Shown here: positions 1 through 8,781 of the stretch, one piece after another
Layout of the letters: the number at the start of each line of letters is the position of its first letter
Numbering within the stretch: position 1 is the stretch's first letter
Assembly: GCA_030429455.1 (NCBI GenBank)
Contig: JAUIFC010000014.1
Location: forward strand, 1 to 39,310
DNA from: Bacteroidia bacterium
Lineage (GTDB): Bacteria > Bacteroidota > Bacteroidia > Flavobacteriales > Flavobacteriaceae
Length of the DNA: 39,310 nt
Reading direction: 5' to 3'
Notes under the pieces: generated by a model
Databases searched by the model: none
What the model was told of the DNA's origin: nothing
The model's input: the letters and a program-made list of their open reading frames with translations, nothing else
Made by a program: the position numbers and the translations under genes

Positions 1-921
1 CTCTTCGATTATTTGTGAATGATACTGTTGACTCTCATAAAAATTTAAAAAGCTATCTATGGCCATAGAAACATCTTCGGCCTTATTCGCAAAACCATAA
101 CATTCTGCAAGCTTTAGTGCTTTTAGGCCTTCAAAAATGAGCTTTTGATTGTCTACAAAATAACACGTTAAGAAAGGCTTTCTTAAAGCAACGGCTTCAA
201 AACTTAACATACTCGATGGTATGATTAAAACTTTACTCTTCTGCATATAACTTATCATATCTTGTTCTGATAAATTATTCAAAATAAAAAGATTATCTGA
301 TGAAAAATCATAACTATTTGAAGTTTTATTACTTACCCAATAGATTGGCAAGCTAAAACCTCTTTCCAGTAATGTACATACAAATTTCTCGCCTAGGTTA
401 TATGTATCGGCACCACCAAAACAAATAAATACACCTTCACCATAATTATTCTTTGCCTCAGTATTCTTCTCTGCATGTTTTAAAAATGCTTTCCTTAAAA
501 TTGCATACTTTAAACCTAAATGTAGTTCTGCAGTTGTGTTGCCAAAATGATTCTTATTTATGCCTGGAGTATGGTTTAGTACGACATCAACATTCTTTGC
601 TTCGTAAGGAATATCGTTAGTTTCAATTAGTTTGTACACCTTTTTTCTTAGTCGTTTTTTGTATTCCTCTGAAAAATTATAACCATCTATCCAAACTATA
701 TCATTGTGGTTTGTAAGAGCAAAAATTTCTTCTTCTTTTGAAATATATTTGACAGCAAAATTCAAATTTAAACTTTGAATATAGGTTTTATTCTCCTTAA
801 GACAAATTAAAGAAACATCAAAATTATCTTTCAACATTTCTGCTATTGCGACACATCTTGAAAGGTGTCCTCGTCCAATTTTTTTATTAGCATCTGCTCT
901 AAAGAAAACTCTTTTACTCAC
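1..921 (-). CDS. pseG: PseG/SpsG-type UDP-sugar hydrolase, 3' end outside the window
   Basis: At least 307 codons are open from a GTG start to the window edge, so the C-terminus is missing. The first 19 residues carry the G-x-G-H motif (IGRGHLSRC, His19) that holds the catalytic histidine of PseG, and a glycosyltransferase-B-like FGGAD motif lies at residues 168-172. In the pseudaminic acid pathway this family removes UDP from the 2,4-diacetamido sugar to free the substrate of the synthase encoded next to it; SpsG is the homologue in spore-coat loci. GTG is chosen because it overlaps the synthase stop (TAGTG) and no ATG precedes the conserved motif. Translational coupling is likely. Which sugar is made cannot be settled from this gene. 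The visible part already exceeds the roughly 275 residues of the Campylobacter enzyme, so a C-terminal extension is possible. Confidence 0.85.
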   Translation of the reverse strand, partial: MSKRVFFRADANKKIGRGHLSRCVAIAEMLKDNFDVSLICLKENKTYIQSLNLNFAVKYISKEEEIFALTNHNDIVWIDGYNFSEEYKKRLRKKVYKLIETNDIPYEAKNVDVVLNHTPGINKNHFGNTTAELHLGLKYAILRKAFLKHAEKNTEAKNNYGEGVFICFGGADTYNLGEKFVCTLLERGFSLPIYWVSNKTSNSYDFSSDNLFILNNLSEQDMISYMQKSKVLIIPSSMLSFEAVALRKPFLTCYFVDNQKLIFEGLKALKLAECYGFANKAEDVSMAIDSFLNFYESQQYHSQIIEE

Positions 922-2090
922 TAAAAATCAGATAACTTTAAGTAATCCCCTTGATTAATATCTCTTTTTAATGTTTGTCCAGATAATTCATCAATTTTGT
1001 AAGGAGGTATTCCATCTTTTGGGCATGGTCTTAGCACTTCTAAATCTGCTTTCTCTAGTATTTGCCCCTTTTTTAACTCGACTTTTGCCCTTATCGCTCT
1101 TCTTTGAACGACAATGGTATTGGCTTCGTTTTCGGATATCTTTTTTATCCCGTCTCCAATGACTAAATCTAGAAATTTAGAATCGTCAGCTATTTGTTTT
1201 ACCTTTTGATACCTTTCATTAAAATTGTCACTTTCAGCAATTTTATTTTTTAGAATATTGGTTTTCTCAGCCATTTCTTTCCATTCCAATGGCATCATAG
1301 AAAACGAGTGGTCTTGTCCTTTTTGACTGCTATCTAGGGTAAAATGCTTTTCTACAGCAACACAATCGTAAAGACCAACAGCTGCCAAAACTGTCAAATT
1401 TCCATGTGTGTGATCAGATAACCCTAACAGTAATTCTGGCCAGATGTTTGAAAACGTTTCCAATACTTTCAAATTTATGCTTGAAAATCTTTGTTTCGTC
1501 ATACTTACATCCTCATCATGCGAAGCCGTGTAATTCGTATTACATTGCATCAAAATAATATCCTCTGTTTTTTGTTTTGCAACATTTACTGCCATTTTTA
1601 CCTCCTCAAGCGTTGAAGCTCCTGTTGCGATAAGTATCGGTTTTTCTAAACTCGACATGAGGGCAATTTGTTCATGCCATGTTATATCTCCTGAGCCTAA
1701 TTTAAAGGCAGACACATGAGGCGCAACGGCTTTGGTCAGTTCTGGTGAATATGGAGAAGTAAAATAATCCATACCCAATTTTTCTGATAACTCTTTCAAC
1801 TCTAATGTCCAATCTAATGGTATCGACGCAGCATCATAAGAGTCAAAAACGGAGGTTTCCCATTTGCTCTGATGTGTGCTTACACCCTTTAGATTTTTGA
1901 AACCATAGTCCGAAACAATCGTTTTTGCTGTAAAGTTTTGCATTTTCACCGCATTTACACCCGATTCTGAACAAGCATAAATAAGTTCTTTAGCCTTCTG
2001 CAAATCACCATTGTGATTGGACGCTATATCTGCAATGAAATATACAGGATGATGTTTGCCTACAAAATGCTTTCCTATTTTAATGGCCAT
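921..2090 (-). CDS. pseI: Nonulosonic acid synthase (PseI/NeuB/SpsE family) with SAF domain
   Basis: 389 residues, the usual length for this family. The NeuB-type TIM barrel starts with ADIASNHNGD (residues 20-29) and keeps the metal-binding segments GLSDHTHG and VAVEKHFTLD; an SAF (antifreeze-like) domain closes the protein (about residues 315-389). The enzyme condenses phosphoenolpyruvate with a six-carbon acetamido sugar to make a nine-carbon acid (pseudaminic, legionaminic or sialic). Its partners here are a PseB-like dehydratase and a PseG-like hydrolase, which favours pseudaminic acid or a relative over sialic acid; that is inference from context. It overlaps the upstream SDR gene by 11 nt and the downstream hydrolase by 1 nt, so it is inside a tightly coupled operon. 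Confidence 0.88.
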   Translation of the reverse strand: MAIKIGKHFVGKHHPVYFIADIASNHNGDLQKAKELIYACSESGVNAVKMQNFTAKTIVSDYGFKNLKGVSTHQSKWETSVFDSYDAASIPLDWTLELKELSEKLGMDYFTSPYSPELTKAVAPHVSAFKLGSGDITWHEQIALMSSLEKPILIATGASTLEEVKMAVNVAKQKTEDIILMQCNTNYTASHDEDVSMTKQRFSSINLKVLETFSNIWPELLLGLSDHTHGNLTVLAAVGLYDCVAVEKHFTLDSSQKGQDHSFSMMPLEWKEMAEKTNILKNKIAESDNFNERYQKVKQIADDSKFLDLVIGDGIKKISENEANTIVVQRRAIRAKVELKKGQILEKADLEVLRPCPKDGIPPYKIDELSGQTLKRDINQGDYLKLSDF

Positions 2091-2955
2091 TAGAAAATCT
2101 TAGTTTTTGATATGCATTTAGTTTTGATACTTTAGTTAGTGTATCCGCTTCGTTAAAATATTTAGAATCTTTATAAATGTCAAAAATTTTATGAGGTATA
2201 CAATTCAGGTTTACATTTCTAACATAGTCTTTTGACATTACTCGACTTTCGCTGTATCCAAATAAAACAGCTTGTTTTCGAAGAAAATCAATTTCGTCCG
2301 AACAATCCGTTGCACCTATATGAATAATCCCTGTGATTTTATCCCTAATTATTCTATATAGTATTTCCACTGCATCATTTACAAACAATCTATTTTGAAA
2401 AACCTTTTGATCTACTCTAATATGTTCACCACTATGCAACTGTCTTAAAAACATTTCGTTCCTAATAATCTTGTGCTTACAAAATCCTTGAAGAGATGAA
2501 AATCTTAATATGCTCCAATTGAAGTTTTCATCGTAGAGTAATCGCTCACTATTTTGTTTAAAAATGCCATATTCGCTTATCGAATTGGCCAATAAATTTT
2601 CAGTAAGTGCTCTATCTTTATGGCCATCAAGAGCTAAAACGGAGGAACTAAACAGATAATGGCATTGGTTATTATTTCTACAATAGTTAACAATCTTTTC
2701 ATGTATTGCTAGTTCTTTAGAATTGTCACTTCTAAGAAAGTTAACTATAATATCAGGTTGAATTTCATTTAAAAAAACTGAATAATCCTTAATTAATTTA
2801 GATTCTACAAGATCTACAGGTTCTTGAAATTTTAAATAGGTATTAAAATAGGTAGCCGTTATTTCAAATTCTTGAGCAGATATTTTGTCCAAAAATAGAC
2901 TTCCCAGCCAAGATGCTGAACCAAGAACTAATATTCTATCCTTTTTTGCTGTCAT
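2080..2955 (-). CDS. Atypical SDR-family sugar-nucleotide reductase/epimerase
   Basis: 291 residues of the extended short-chain dehydrogenase fold, closest by eye to RmlD-like proteins. The N-terminal nucleotide-binding loop is GSASWLG (residues 12-18), a degenerate form of GxxGxxG, followed by FSSS (102-105) and a YxxxK pair at Tyr129/Lys133, so the catalytic triad looks intact. Overlaps of 20 nt with the SpsF-type gene and 11 nt with the synthase place it inside the nonulosonic acid operon. The standard six-enzyme pseudaminic pathway has no reductase here, so it may modify the precursor sugar or the finished acid. Its substrate cannot be read from the sequence. Confidence 0.75.
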   Translation of the reverse strand: MTAKKDRILVLGSASWLGSLFLDKISAQEFEITATYFNTYLKFQEPVDLVESKLIKDYSVFLNEIQPDIIVNFLRSDNSKELAIHEKIVNYCRNNNQCHYLFSSSVLALDGHKDRALTENLLANSISEYGIFKQNSERLLYDENFNWSILRFSSLQGFCKHKIIRNEMFLRQLHSGEHIRVDQKVFQNRLFVNDAVEILYRIIRDKITGIIHIGATDCSDEIDFLRKQAVLFGYSESRVMSKDYVRNVNLNCIPHKIFDIYKDSKYFNEADTLTKVSKLNAYQKLRFSNGH

Positions 2956-3634
2956 AATGCGCTAGATGGTCATAGACATCGGAAAAAGCTTTAATGTGTT
3001 TTAGGCGATTATCTTGGAATAGACTATGTAATCTCTTATAATCTTCTTCGGTGTCTACGGTTAAAAGTTTATCTAAATCAGGTCTTAAATCAAGCTCTTT
3101 AGGATCTGCTTCTATTACTTTGAATTTACTTGGATTTCGCCTTATATACATCGTTACATGTTCTCTGTCTTGACTATTAACTTTATTATTTTCATCTAGT
3201 TTTAGAAGAGTTTCAACATTTACAAATTCGTAGACAATATGAGATAAGCCTTTAACACATGTATAATCAGATTTTTGTGCAATGTGCTTGTCAAATAAAC
3301 GTTTTGTTGCTTTTGCGTTGTTTACAGGATTGTCTGCTGTTACTCTTATTATTACATCATTATCATCAAGACCTTTTGCGATTTTAATAAAACGACTTAG
3401 TACATCATTTTCGCTACCTCTAAAACACTTTATGTATAGAGATTTACATTTCTCTTCGATAACATCGTCTATACTCAGATTGGTTGTAGCCACTACTATA
3501 TCGTCAATAAAGTCATTTTTTTTTACAGAATGGATGACCGTTTCCAAAAGTGTAGAATTTGCAAGTTTCATTAAAGACTTTTTTGGTAGTCTTGAACTTC
3601 CCATTCTAGCTTGAATGATGGCAACGACTTTCAT
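2936..3634 (-). CDS. spsF: SpsF-type nucleotidyltransferase (CMP-sugar activating family)
   Basis: 232 residues with the signature VAIIQARMGSSRLP at the N-terminus, a Rossmann-like nucleotidyltransferase fold, and a RVTADNP motif in the middle where the CMP-Kdo/CMP-sialate synthetase relatives carry RxTGDxP. This is the SpsF family, distinct from classical PseF/NeuA proteins that begin IPARGGSK. In this operon the expected job is CTP-dependent activation of the nonulosonic acid made by the synthase two genes downstream. The gene follows the PseB-like gene after 24 nt and overlaps the SDR gene by 20 nt. Function as the CMP-sugar synthetase is inferred from family and location. Confidence 0.82.
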   Translation of the reverse strand: MKVVAIIQARMGSSRLPKKSLMKLANSTLLETVIHSVKKNDFIDDIVVATTNLSIDDVIEEKCKSLYIKCFRGSENDVLSRFIKIAKGLDDNDVIIRVTADNPVNNAKATKRLFDKHIAQKSDYTCVKGLSHIVYEFVNVETLLKLDENNKVNSQDREHVTMYIRRNPSKFKVIEADPKELDLRPDLDKLLTVDTEEDYKRLHSLFQDNRLKHIKAFSDVYDHLAHYDSKKG

Positions 3635-3658
3635 TTTACAAAAAAACTAGCTGACACT

Positions 3659-4657
3659 TTACAGTGGTCCGACGTGAGTATTTATCAAAGCCTTTAGACT
3701 CTCGATACTTTCAAAGTCTTTATTTTCACCAGAATTGTATGAAAACCCAAGATCTACTTTTTTGGCATTAAAGTGTTTTATGTAATCCTCTACTTCGAAC
3801 TTAGGCTGTGAAGGAAGAATGGAATAGTACGTCCCTAAGTCGTAAGTATAATGTGAGTCTGAGGCAGAAATCATTTCTTCGTGAATTTTCTCACCTGCTC
3901 TTATGCCTACTTCTTTGTATTCGCAATCTGGACCTATTGCTTTTGCCAAATCCATAATGCGATACGAAGGTATTTTTGGCACTAGTATTTCTCCGCCCCA
4001 GGCGTTTTCCAAAGTATACATAACCATTTCAACACCTTCTTGTAGGGAAATATTAAAACGTGTCATTTCCTTATTGGTGATTGGTAGCACACCTTCTTTT
4101 CGCTTTCGCATAAAGAATGGAATAACTGATCCATTAGAGCCCATCACATTGCCATATCTCACGACTGAAAATGTAATAGGATTTGTGCCCTTGATGTTAT
4201 TAGCCGCAACAAATAACTTGTCGGAAGTCAATTTTGTTGCCCCGTACAAATTTATAGGAGCGCAAGCCTTATCTGTTGAAAGCGCAACAACCTTTTTTAC
4301 TCCTGTTTTTAATGCTGCTGAAACTACATTTTCTGCACCGCCTACATTTGTTTTAATACATTCGTCTGGGTTATATTCTGCAATGTGAACGTGTTTCATT
4401 GCCGCTGCATGAATAACATAATCTATGCCATAAAAAGCCCTTTCTAATCGTACATGGTCCCTGACATCGCCAATAAAAAAACGAATTAGCGGGTATTTTT
4501 CAGGTGGATATTCCAATGCCATTTGATATTGTTTTTGCTCATCTCTAGAAAAGATGACCAAACGTACATTAGGATATTTTTCTAAAATATATTTTGTTAA
4601 GGCCTTACCTAAAGAACCTGTACCACCTGTTATAAGAATAGATTTATTATTTAGCAT
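3659..4657 (-). CDS. pseB: UDP-N-acetylglucosamine 4,6-dehydratase, inverting (PseB-like)
   Basis: 332 residues, typical for PseB/FlaA1. Visible are the NAD(P) loop GGTGSLG (11-17), STDKA with Asp129 and Lys130, and the YxxxK pair Tyr138/Lys142 (NLYGATK). The Asp-Lys-Tyr arrangement is that of the inverting soluble dehydratases, which convert UDP-GlcNAc to the 4-keto-6-deoxy-L-AltNAc nucleotide, the first step to pseudaminic acid. The dehydratase is 7 nt downstream of the UDP-glucuronate epimerase gene and 24 nt upstream of the SpsF-type gene. The usual next gene, the PseC aminotransferase, is not adjacent; it may lie beyond the left edge, or the DegT-family enzyme at 14637-15815 may do this step. 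Confidence 0.88.
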   Translation of the reverse strand: MLNNKSILITGGTGSLGKALTKYILEKYPNVRLVIFSRDEQKQYQMALEYPPEKYPLIRFFIGDVRDHVRLERAFYGIDYVIHAAAMKHVHIAEYNPDECIKTNVGGAENVVSAALKTGVKKVVALSTDKACAPINLYGATKLTSDKLFVAANNIKGTNPITFSVVRYGNVMGSNGSVIPFFMRKRKEGVLPITNKEMTRFNISLQEGVEMVMYTLENAWGGEILVPKIPSYRIMDLAKAIGPDCEYKEVGIRAGEKIHEEMISASDSHYTYDLGTYYSILPSQPKFEVEDYIKHFNAKKVDLGFSYNSGENKDFESIESLKALINTHVGPL

Positions 4658-4664
4658 TCTTATT

Positions 4665-5678
4665 TTAGATTTTAAAATAATCTATATACCACTTTACAAA
4701 TCTATCTGCACCTACTTGAATATCTGTATTAGGCTTATAGTTATAGTCTTTTTCAAGAGCTGTTGTATCCGCCCAAGTTTGCTCAACATCTCCAAGTTGC
4801 ATTGGCATCATTATCTTCTCCGCCGTTTTTCCAGTTGAATATTCTATGGCTTTTATAAAATCTAAAAGTTTTACAGGACTTCCATTACCAATATTATAAA
4901 GGCTGTATTTCTTTTCCTCTGGTTGCGGAACTAATAATGTATTCTTTACACCTTCTACAATATCGTCTATGTAAGTAAAATCTCTTGAAAGTTTGCCTTC
5001 ATTAAATACTTTGATTGGTTTATTATTTAGAATGGCGTCTGTAAACAAAAACATGGCCATATCGGGTCTTCCCCAAGGCCCATATACTGTAAAAAATCTA
5101 AGTCCAATTGTCTGAATACCATACAGATGACTATAAGTATACGCCATAAGTTCGTTACTCTTTTTTGTCGCAGCATACAAGCTGATCGGATGGTCTACAT
5201 TATCAGTAGCTTCGAATGGAACTTTTTTATTCAAACCATATACACTAGAGCTGGATGCATAAACTAACTTTTTAATTTTATGGTGTCTAATGCATTCTAA
5301 AAGGTTTAAAAAACCAACAATATTTGCGTCTATATAAGCACTTGGATTTTCTATACTATATCTCACTCCCGCTTGAGCTGCTAAGTTACATACCATATCG
5401 AATTCAAAACGATCAAACAGAGCATTTAAACCCTCAGAATCAGTTAAGTCAAGTTTGATGAACTGAAAGTTTTCAGCATGTTTCGAACTGCTCGTCAAGG
5501 TGTTAGAAATTTGTGTTATTCCTAATTCATTTAATCTATTTGATTTTAATGAAATTGAATAATAATCATTTATGTTGTCCAGTCCTACAACTTTATGACC
5601 TAGAGCGATTAATTGTTCGCATAAATGGTAACCAATAAACCCAGCTGCTCCGGTAACAAGAATAGTTTTTTTAAGCAT
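4665..5678 (-). CDS. NAD-dependent epimerase, probable UDP-glucuronate 4-epimerase
   Basis: 337 residues, extended SDR. The start TGAAGFIGYHL is the Rossmann loop; VVGLDNINDYYSISLK is the segment characteristic of UDP-glucuronate 4-epimerases (LspL/Gla/GAE group); SSSSVYG and YAATKK supply the catalytic Ser and YxxxK. It follows ugd directly (41 nt gap). UDP-glucose dehydrogenase makes UDP-glucuronate, and this enzyme would interconvert it with UDP-galacturonate, giving acidic sugars for the surface polysaccharide. The alternative is an epimerase acting on a related UDP-uronic acid such as the N-acetyl form. Confidence 0.82.
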   Translation of the reverse strand: MLKKTILVTGAAGFIGYHLCEQLIALGHKVVGLDNINDYYSISLKSNRLNELGITQISNTLTSSSKHAENFQFIKLDLTDSEGLNALFDRFEFDMVCNLAAQAGVRYSIENPSAYIDANIVGFLNLLECIRHHKIKKLVYASSSSVYGLNKKVPFEATDNVDHPISLYAATKKSNELMAYTYSHLYGIQTIGLRFFTVYGPWGRPDMAMFLFTDAILNNKPIKVFNEGKLSRDFTYIDDIVEGVKNTLLVPQPEEKKYSLYNIGNGSPVKLLDFIKAIEYSTGKTAEKIMMPMQLGDVEQTWADTTALEKDYNYKPNTDIQVGADRFVKWYIDYFKI

Positions 5679-5719
5679 TAGTAAATTATTTTTGATGTAA
5701 TTAAAACTGATTATATCGT

Positions 5720-7117
5720 CTATTCAGAACCGATAACATAGTATTCGAAGCCAATATGTTCCATTTCCTTTTTCTCAAGAATCATTCTTCCATCAAAAAC
5801 AAAAGCTGGCTTTTTCATATGCTCAAAAATCTTGTTCCAGTCGTAAGCCGTAAATTCATCCCATTCGGTTAAAACAGCAACCGCATGTGCGTCTTTACAA
5901 GCATCATAAGGATTATCTACTGTGGTTAAATACTGTTTATTCTCTTCATCAGTTCTGGTATTGAGATAATTTAAATCAGAATAAATTTGTTTTTCTTTTA
6001 CCTTTGGATCATATACTGAAATTTCAGCTTGTTCGTCTATTAGTCTATCTGCAACATAAATGGCTGCCGATTCTCTGGTGTCGTTTGTATCCTTTTTAAA
6101 TGCCCATCCTAAAAAAGCAATTTTCTTACCCGAAACAGTGTTGAAAAGTGTACTAACAATTCTTTCTGCAAATCTAACTTTCTGATGATCATTCATTATG
6201 ATGACCTGCTCCCAATAATCTGCAACAGCATTTAAGCCTAAAGATTTGGCGATATAAACTAAATTCAAAATGTCCTTTTGGAAGCATGACCCACCAAAAC
6301 CGACGGAAGCCTTTAAAAACTTCGGACCAATTCTGGAATCCATTCCAATGGCTCTTGCAACTTCATTTACACTAGCTCCTGTCGCTTCACATAGTTCTGA
6401 AATGGCATTGATTGAAGACACACGTTGTGCCAAAAATGCATTTGCTGTTAATTTTGATAATTCGGATGACCATACGTTTGTTGTCAGGATTCTTTCTTTA
6501 GGTAGCCATGCCGCATAAATATCGACCAATGCCTGGATAGCTTCTTGCCCTTCTTCTGATTCCTCTCCTCCAATCAAAACGCGATCAGCTTTTTCCAAAT
6601 CTGTAATCGCTGTCCCTTCTGCCAAAAATTCAGGATTTGATAGAATCTGGAAATTCACATTGTTTCCTGTATTATAGAGTATGGTTTTTATGGCTTGTGC
6701 TGTTCTTACCGGTAAAGTGGATTTTTCTACAACTATCTTATCATCCTTTGCAACAGCAGCGATTTGTCTTGCACATAATTCTACAAATTTTAGGTCGGCC
6801 GCCATATTTTTACCTTTTCCATAGGTTTTGGTTGGTGTATTTACAGAGATAAAAATCATTTCAGCTTCGTCAATCGCTTTATCTACTTCTGTAGAAAAAA
6901 ATAGATTTTTACCTCTTGCTCTACCAACAACCTCATCAAGACCTGGTTCGAATATTGGAAGCTTATCTAAATTTTCACTATTCCAAGCATCGATTCTTTG
7001 CTGATTGATATCGACTACAGTAACTTTGATGTGTGGATTTTTATCTGCTATAACTGCCATAGTTGGCCCTCCAACATAGCCAGCTCCAATACAACATACA
7101 TTTTTTATTTTTTTCAC
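5720..7117 (-). CDS. ugd: UDP-glucose 6-dehydrogenase, eukaryote-like type
   Basis: 465 residues, longer than the roughly 390-450 residues of most bacterial Ugd and close to animal UGDH. The N-terminus reads [18 protein letters not shown] (NAD loop), with the catalytic [10 protein letters not shown] segment around Cys278 and a C-terminal UDP-binding domain. The GGPT after the NAD loop and the overall length are typical of the eukaryote-like clade. It oxidises UDP-glucose twice to UDP-glucuronate, the substrate of the epimerase that follows. It is the first biosynthetic gene after the NusG-like regulator, separated by a 102-nt spacer with two small inverted repeats. Confidence 0.93.
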   Translation of the reverse strand: MKKIKNVCCIGAGYVGGPTMAVIADKNPHIKVTVVDINQQRIDAWNSENLDKLPIFEPGLDEVVGRARGKNLFFSTEVDKAIDEAEMIFISVNTPTKTYGKGKNMAADLKFVELCARQIAAVAKDDKIVVEKSTLPVRTAQAIKTILYNTGNNVNFQILSNPEFLAEGTAITDLEKADRVLIGGEESEEGQEAIQALVDIYAAWLPKERILTTNVWSSELSKLTANAFLAQRVSSINAISELCEATGASVNEVARAIGMDSRIGPKFLKASVGFGGSCFQKDILNLVYIAKSLGLNAVADYWEQVIIMNDHQKVRFAERIVSTLFNTVSGKKIAFLGWAFKKDTNDTRESAAIYVADRLIDEQAEISVYDPKVKEKQIYSDLNYLNTRTDEENKQYLTTVDNPYDACKDAHAVAVLTEWDEFTAYDWNKIFEHMKKPAFVFDGRMILEKKEMEHIGFEYYVIGSE

Positions 7118-7156
7118 AATACTATAATATCACGGATTAAACTAATAAATTTACTC

Positions 7157-7189
7157 ATGGCTTCGCCATTGCAAGCCCCATCTAGGCTT
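7157..7189. other. Two small inverted repeats between the NusG-like gene and ugd
   Basis: The 102-nt spacer contains ATGGC-TTC-GCCAT (7157-7169) and, 3 nt further, AAGCC...GGCTT (7173-7189), each a 5-bp stem. They could form weak hairpins in the transcript just after the regulator gene. Short stems of this size also occur by chance; function is speculative. Confidence 0.3.
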
Positions 7190-7219
7190 ACTGAATTAAC
7201 TCATAAAATACGACTAGAA

Positions 7220-7729
7220 TTATCTTCTAACTTTAATCATAAATCCTAATCGTTCTAAATACACACAATAATGTGTTTTCGAGACGTACTTAAGGACTGC
7301 AACTTCTTCCTCGAATCCTAAGCCTTTCAATTTTATGTGATCACCTTTTCTTACATTCTCAACTTCAACAAGACTGGATTCATTGGAAAGTACATCTCTC
7401 AATATTTCTAACTCTTTATCTTTGACAATGGCTGGCTTTTTTAACCAAAATAAATACCTAACAACCGTATTTACTTGAAAAACTGAATTTCTTTCCTTAT
7501 CTGTTAAAAAAACAAATATCATCGAAGGCAAAACAGGCACTTCAATTTTTTTCTTTCTATCGCTCCATTGCCTAACTTCTATTCTTGTTGGGCAGTAAGC
7601 TTTTATGCCTATTTCATTGAGATTAAATGCCGTTTTTTTCTCGGTATTTGGTTTGCAATAAAGAACATACCAGTGTTTTTGTGCAGTAGATTGTACTGAA
7701 AAATTCTTTGTAGTCTCAAGACTATTCAT
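7220..7729 (-). CDS. NusG-like transcription antiterminator (UpxY/RfaH type)
   Basis: 169 residues from the ATG at 7729 (MNSLETTKNF). An in-frame ATG 12 codons upstream is less likely because those residues do not look like the family. The NGN domain begins with HWYVLYCKPNTEKKTAFNL and continues through YCPTRIEVRQWSDRKK; the last 55 residues (GDHIKLKGLGFEEEVAVLK) look like a KOW-type domain. Specialised NusG paralogues of this kind open capsule and LPS operons in Bacteroidota (UpxY) and enterobacteria (RfaH), where they bind paused RNA polymerase in the leader and suppress termination across the operon. Being the first gene before ugd fits that role. The housekeeping NusG would sit with ribosomal genes, so this is not it. 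Confidence 0.85.
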   Translation of the reverse strand: MNSLETTKNFSVQSTAQKHWYVLYCKPNTEKKTAFNLNEIGIKAYCPTRIEVRQWSDRKKKIEVPVLPSMIFVFLTDKERNSVFQVNTVVRYLFWLKKPAIVKDKELEILRDVLSNESSLVEVENVRKGDHIKLKGLGFEEEVAVLKYVSKTHYCVYLERLGFMIKVRR

Positions 7730-7791
7730 AAACAAATAGTTTAATTCTATTGCTTTAAAAAACAACTATTCTTAAAAGCAAAATAAATACG

Positions 7792-7799
7792 CAAACATA
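7792..7799 (-). promoter_or_regulatory. Candidate -7 box for the NusG-like gene operon
   Basis: TATGTTTG on the minus strand matches the Bacteroidota -7 consensus TAnnTTTG exactly. It lies 62 nt before the chosen ATG, leaving a leader of about 55-60 nt in which a NusG paralogue could act. I do not see a well-spaced TTTG -33 element. Confidence 0.45.
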
Positions 7800-7908
7800 T
7801 GAAAATTATAAATGTTTTAAGAATACTCTTCAAAAATTAATACCAATAAAAATCTTCTCAAAGTGAGCGGCAATAAGCCTTTAAACAATATAATTGAATT
7901 TCAAAATG

Positions 7909-8757
7909 TTAAATTTTTGTGCTTTTCAATGCATCATTCCAATGACGTATATTATAATCAAAATCGTTCTTAAATTTTTGCTTATTCAACACTGAAAAAA
8001 ATGGCCTTTTTGCCTTTGTTGGGAATTGTTCTGATGGAATTGGATTCACACGACATCTCATTTGATAACAATCGAATATTGCTTTTGTAAAATCATACCA
8101 AGAAGCGACACCTTCGTTAGAAAAATGATATAATTCACGCTTTGATTTCCAGAGTTTAGATTTTTCGACACAAACGAGTACAGCTTTTGCCAAGTCTAAG
8201 GCGTAAGTTGGTGATCCTATTTGATCGTCAACTACATTCAGTTCCTCTCTTTCTTTGCCAAGCCTAAGCATAGTATTAAAAAAATTATGCCCTTCTGACG
8301 AATACAGCCAAGAGGTTCTAATAACCAAAGCACTTATTTCTGAATTTAAAATTAATTCTTCTCCCGCTCTTTTAGATTCGCCATAAACACCTAATGGATT
8401 TGTTTTATCTGTTTCCTTATATGGTCTAAAGTGATTTCCATCAAAGACATAATCTGTTGAAATATGAATAAGGGCAACTCGATTCTGGTCACAGACTTCA
8501 ACAAGATTTTTTACGGCATCACGATTGACTAGAAATGCAGTATCTCTTTGATCTTCAGCAAGATCTACAGCTGTATATGCTGCGCAATTAATAATTAGAT
8601 TTATATTGCTCTTTTCGACAAAAGTAGATACTTGGTCTTTTTGACAAATGTCTAGGTCTGCTTTATCATTAAAAAAAAATCTATGGCTAGCGTCTCTTGA
8701 AATCTTTTGAAACTGTTTTCCCAATTGACCATTGCCACCTGTAACTAAAATATTCAA
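7909..8757 (-). CDS. rmlD: dTDP-4-dehydrorhamnose reductase
   Basis: 282 residues. NAD(P) loop VTGGNGQLGKQF (5-16), ISTDYVFDG (99-107) and the catalytic YxxxK at Tyr125/Lys129 (YGESK) are all present, and length fits RmlD. It catalyses the last step to dTDP-L-rhamnose, reducing the 4-keto group of the product of RmlC. It is the last gene of the rmlB-rmlA-NTase-rmlC-rmlD run, 24 nt after rmlC. I see no clear hairpin terminator in the 180 nt before the NusG-like gene. Confidence 0.95.
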   Translation of the reverse strand: MNILVTGGNGQLGKQFQKISRDASHRFFFNDKADLDICQKDQVSTFVEKSNINLIINCAAYTAVDLAEDQRDTAFLVNRDAVKNLVEVCDQNRVALIHISTDYVFDGNHFRPYKETDKTNPLGVYGESKRAGEELILNSEISALVIRTSWLYSSEGHNFFNTMLRLGKEREELNVVDDQIGSPTYALDLAKAVLVCVEKSKLWKSKRELYHFSNEGVASWYDFTKAIFDCYQMRCRVNPIPSEQFPTKAKRPFFSVLNKQKFKNDFDYNIRHWNDALKSTKI

Positions 8758-8781
8758 AATGTGTAATTAAACTTTTAATTG

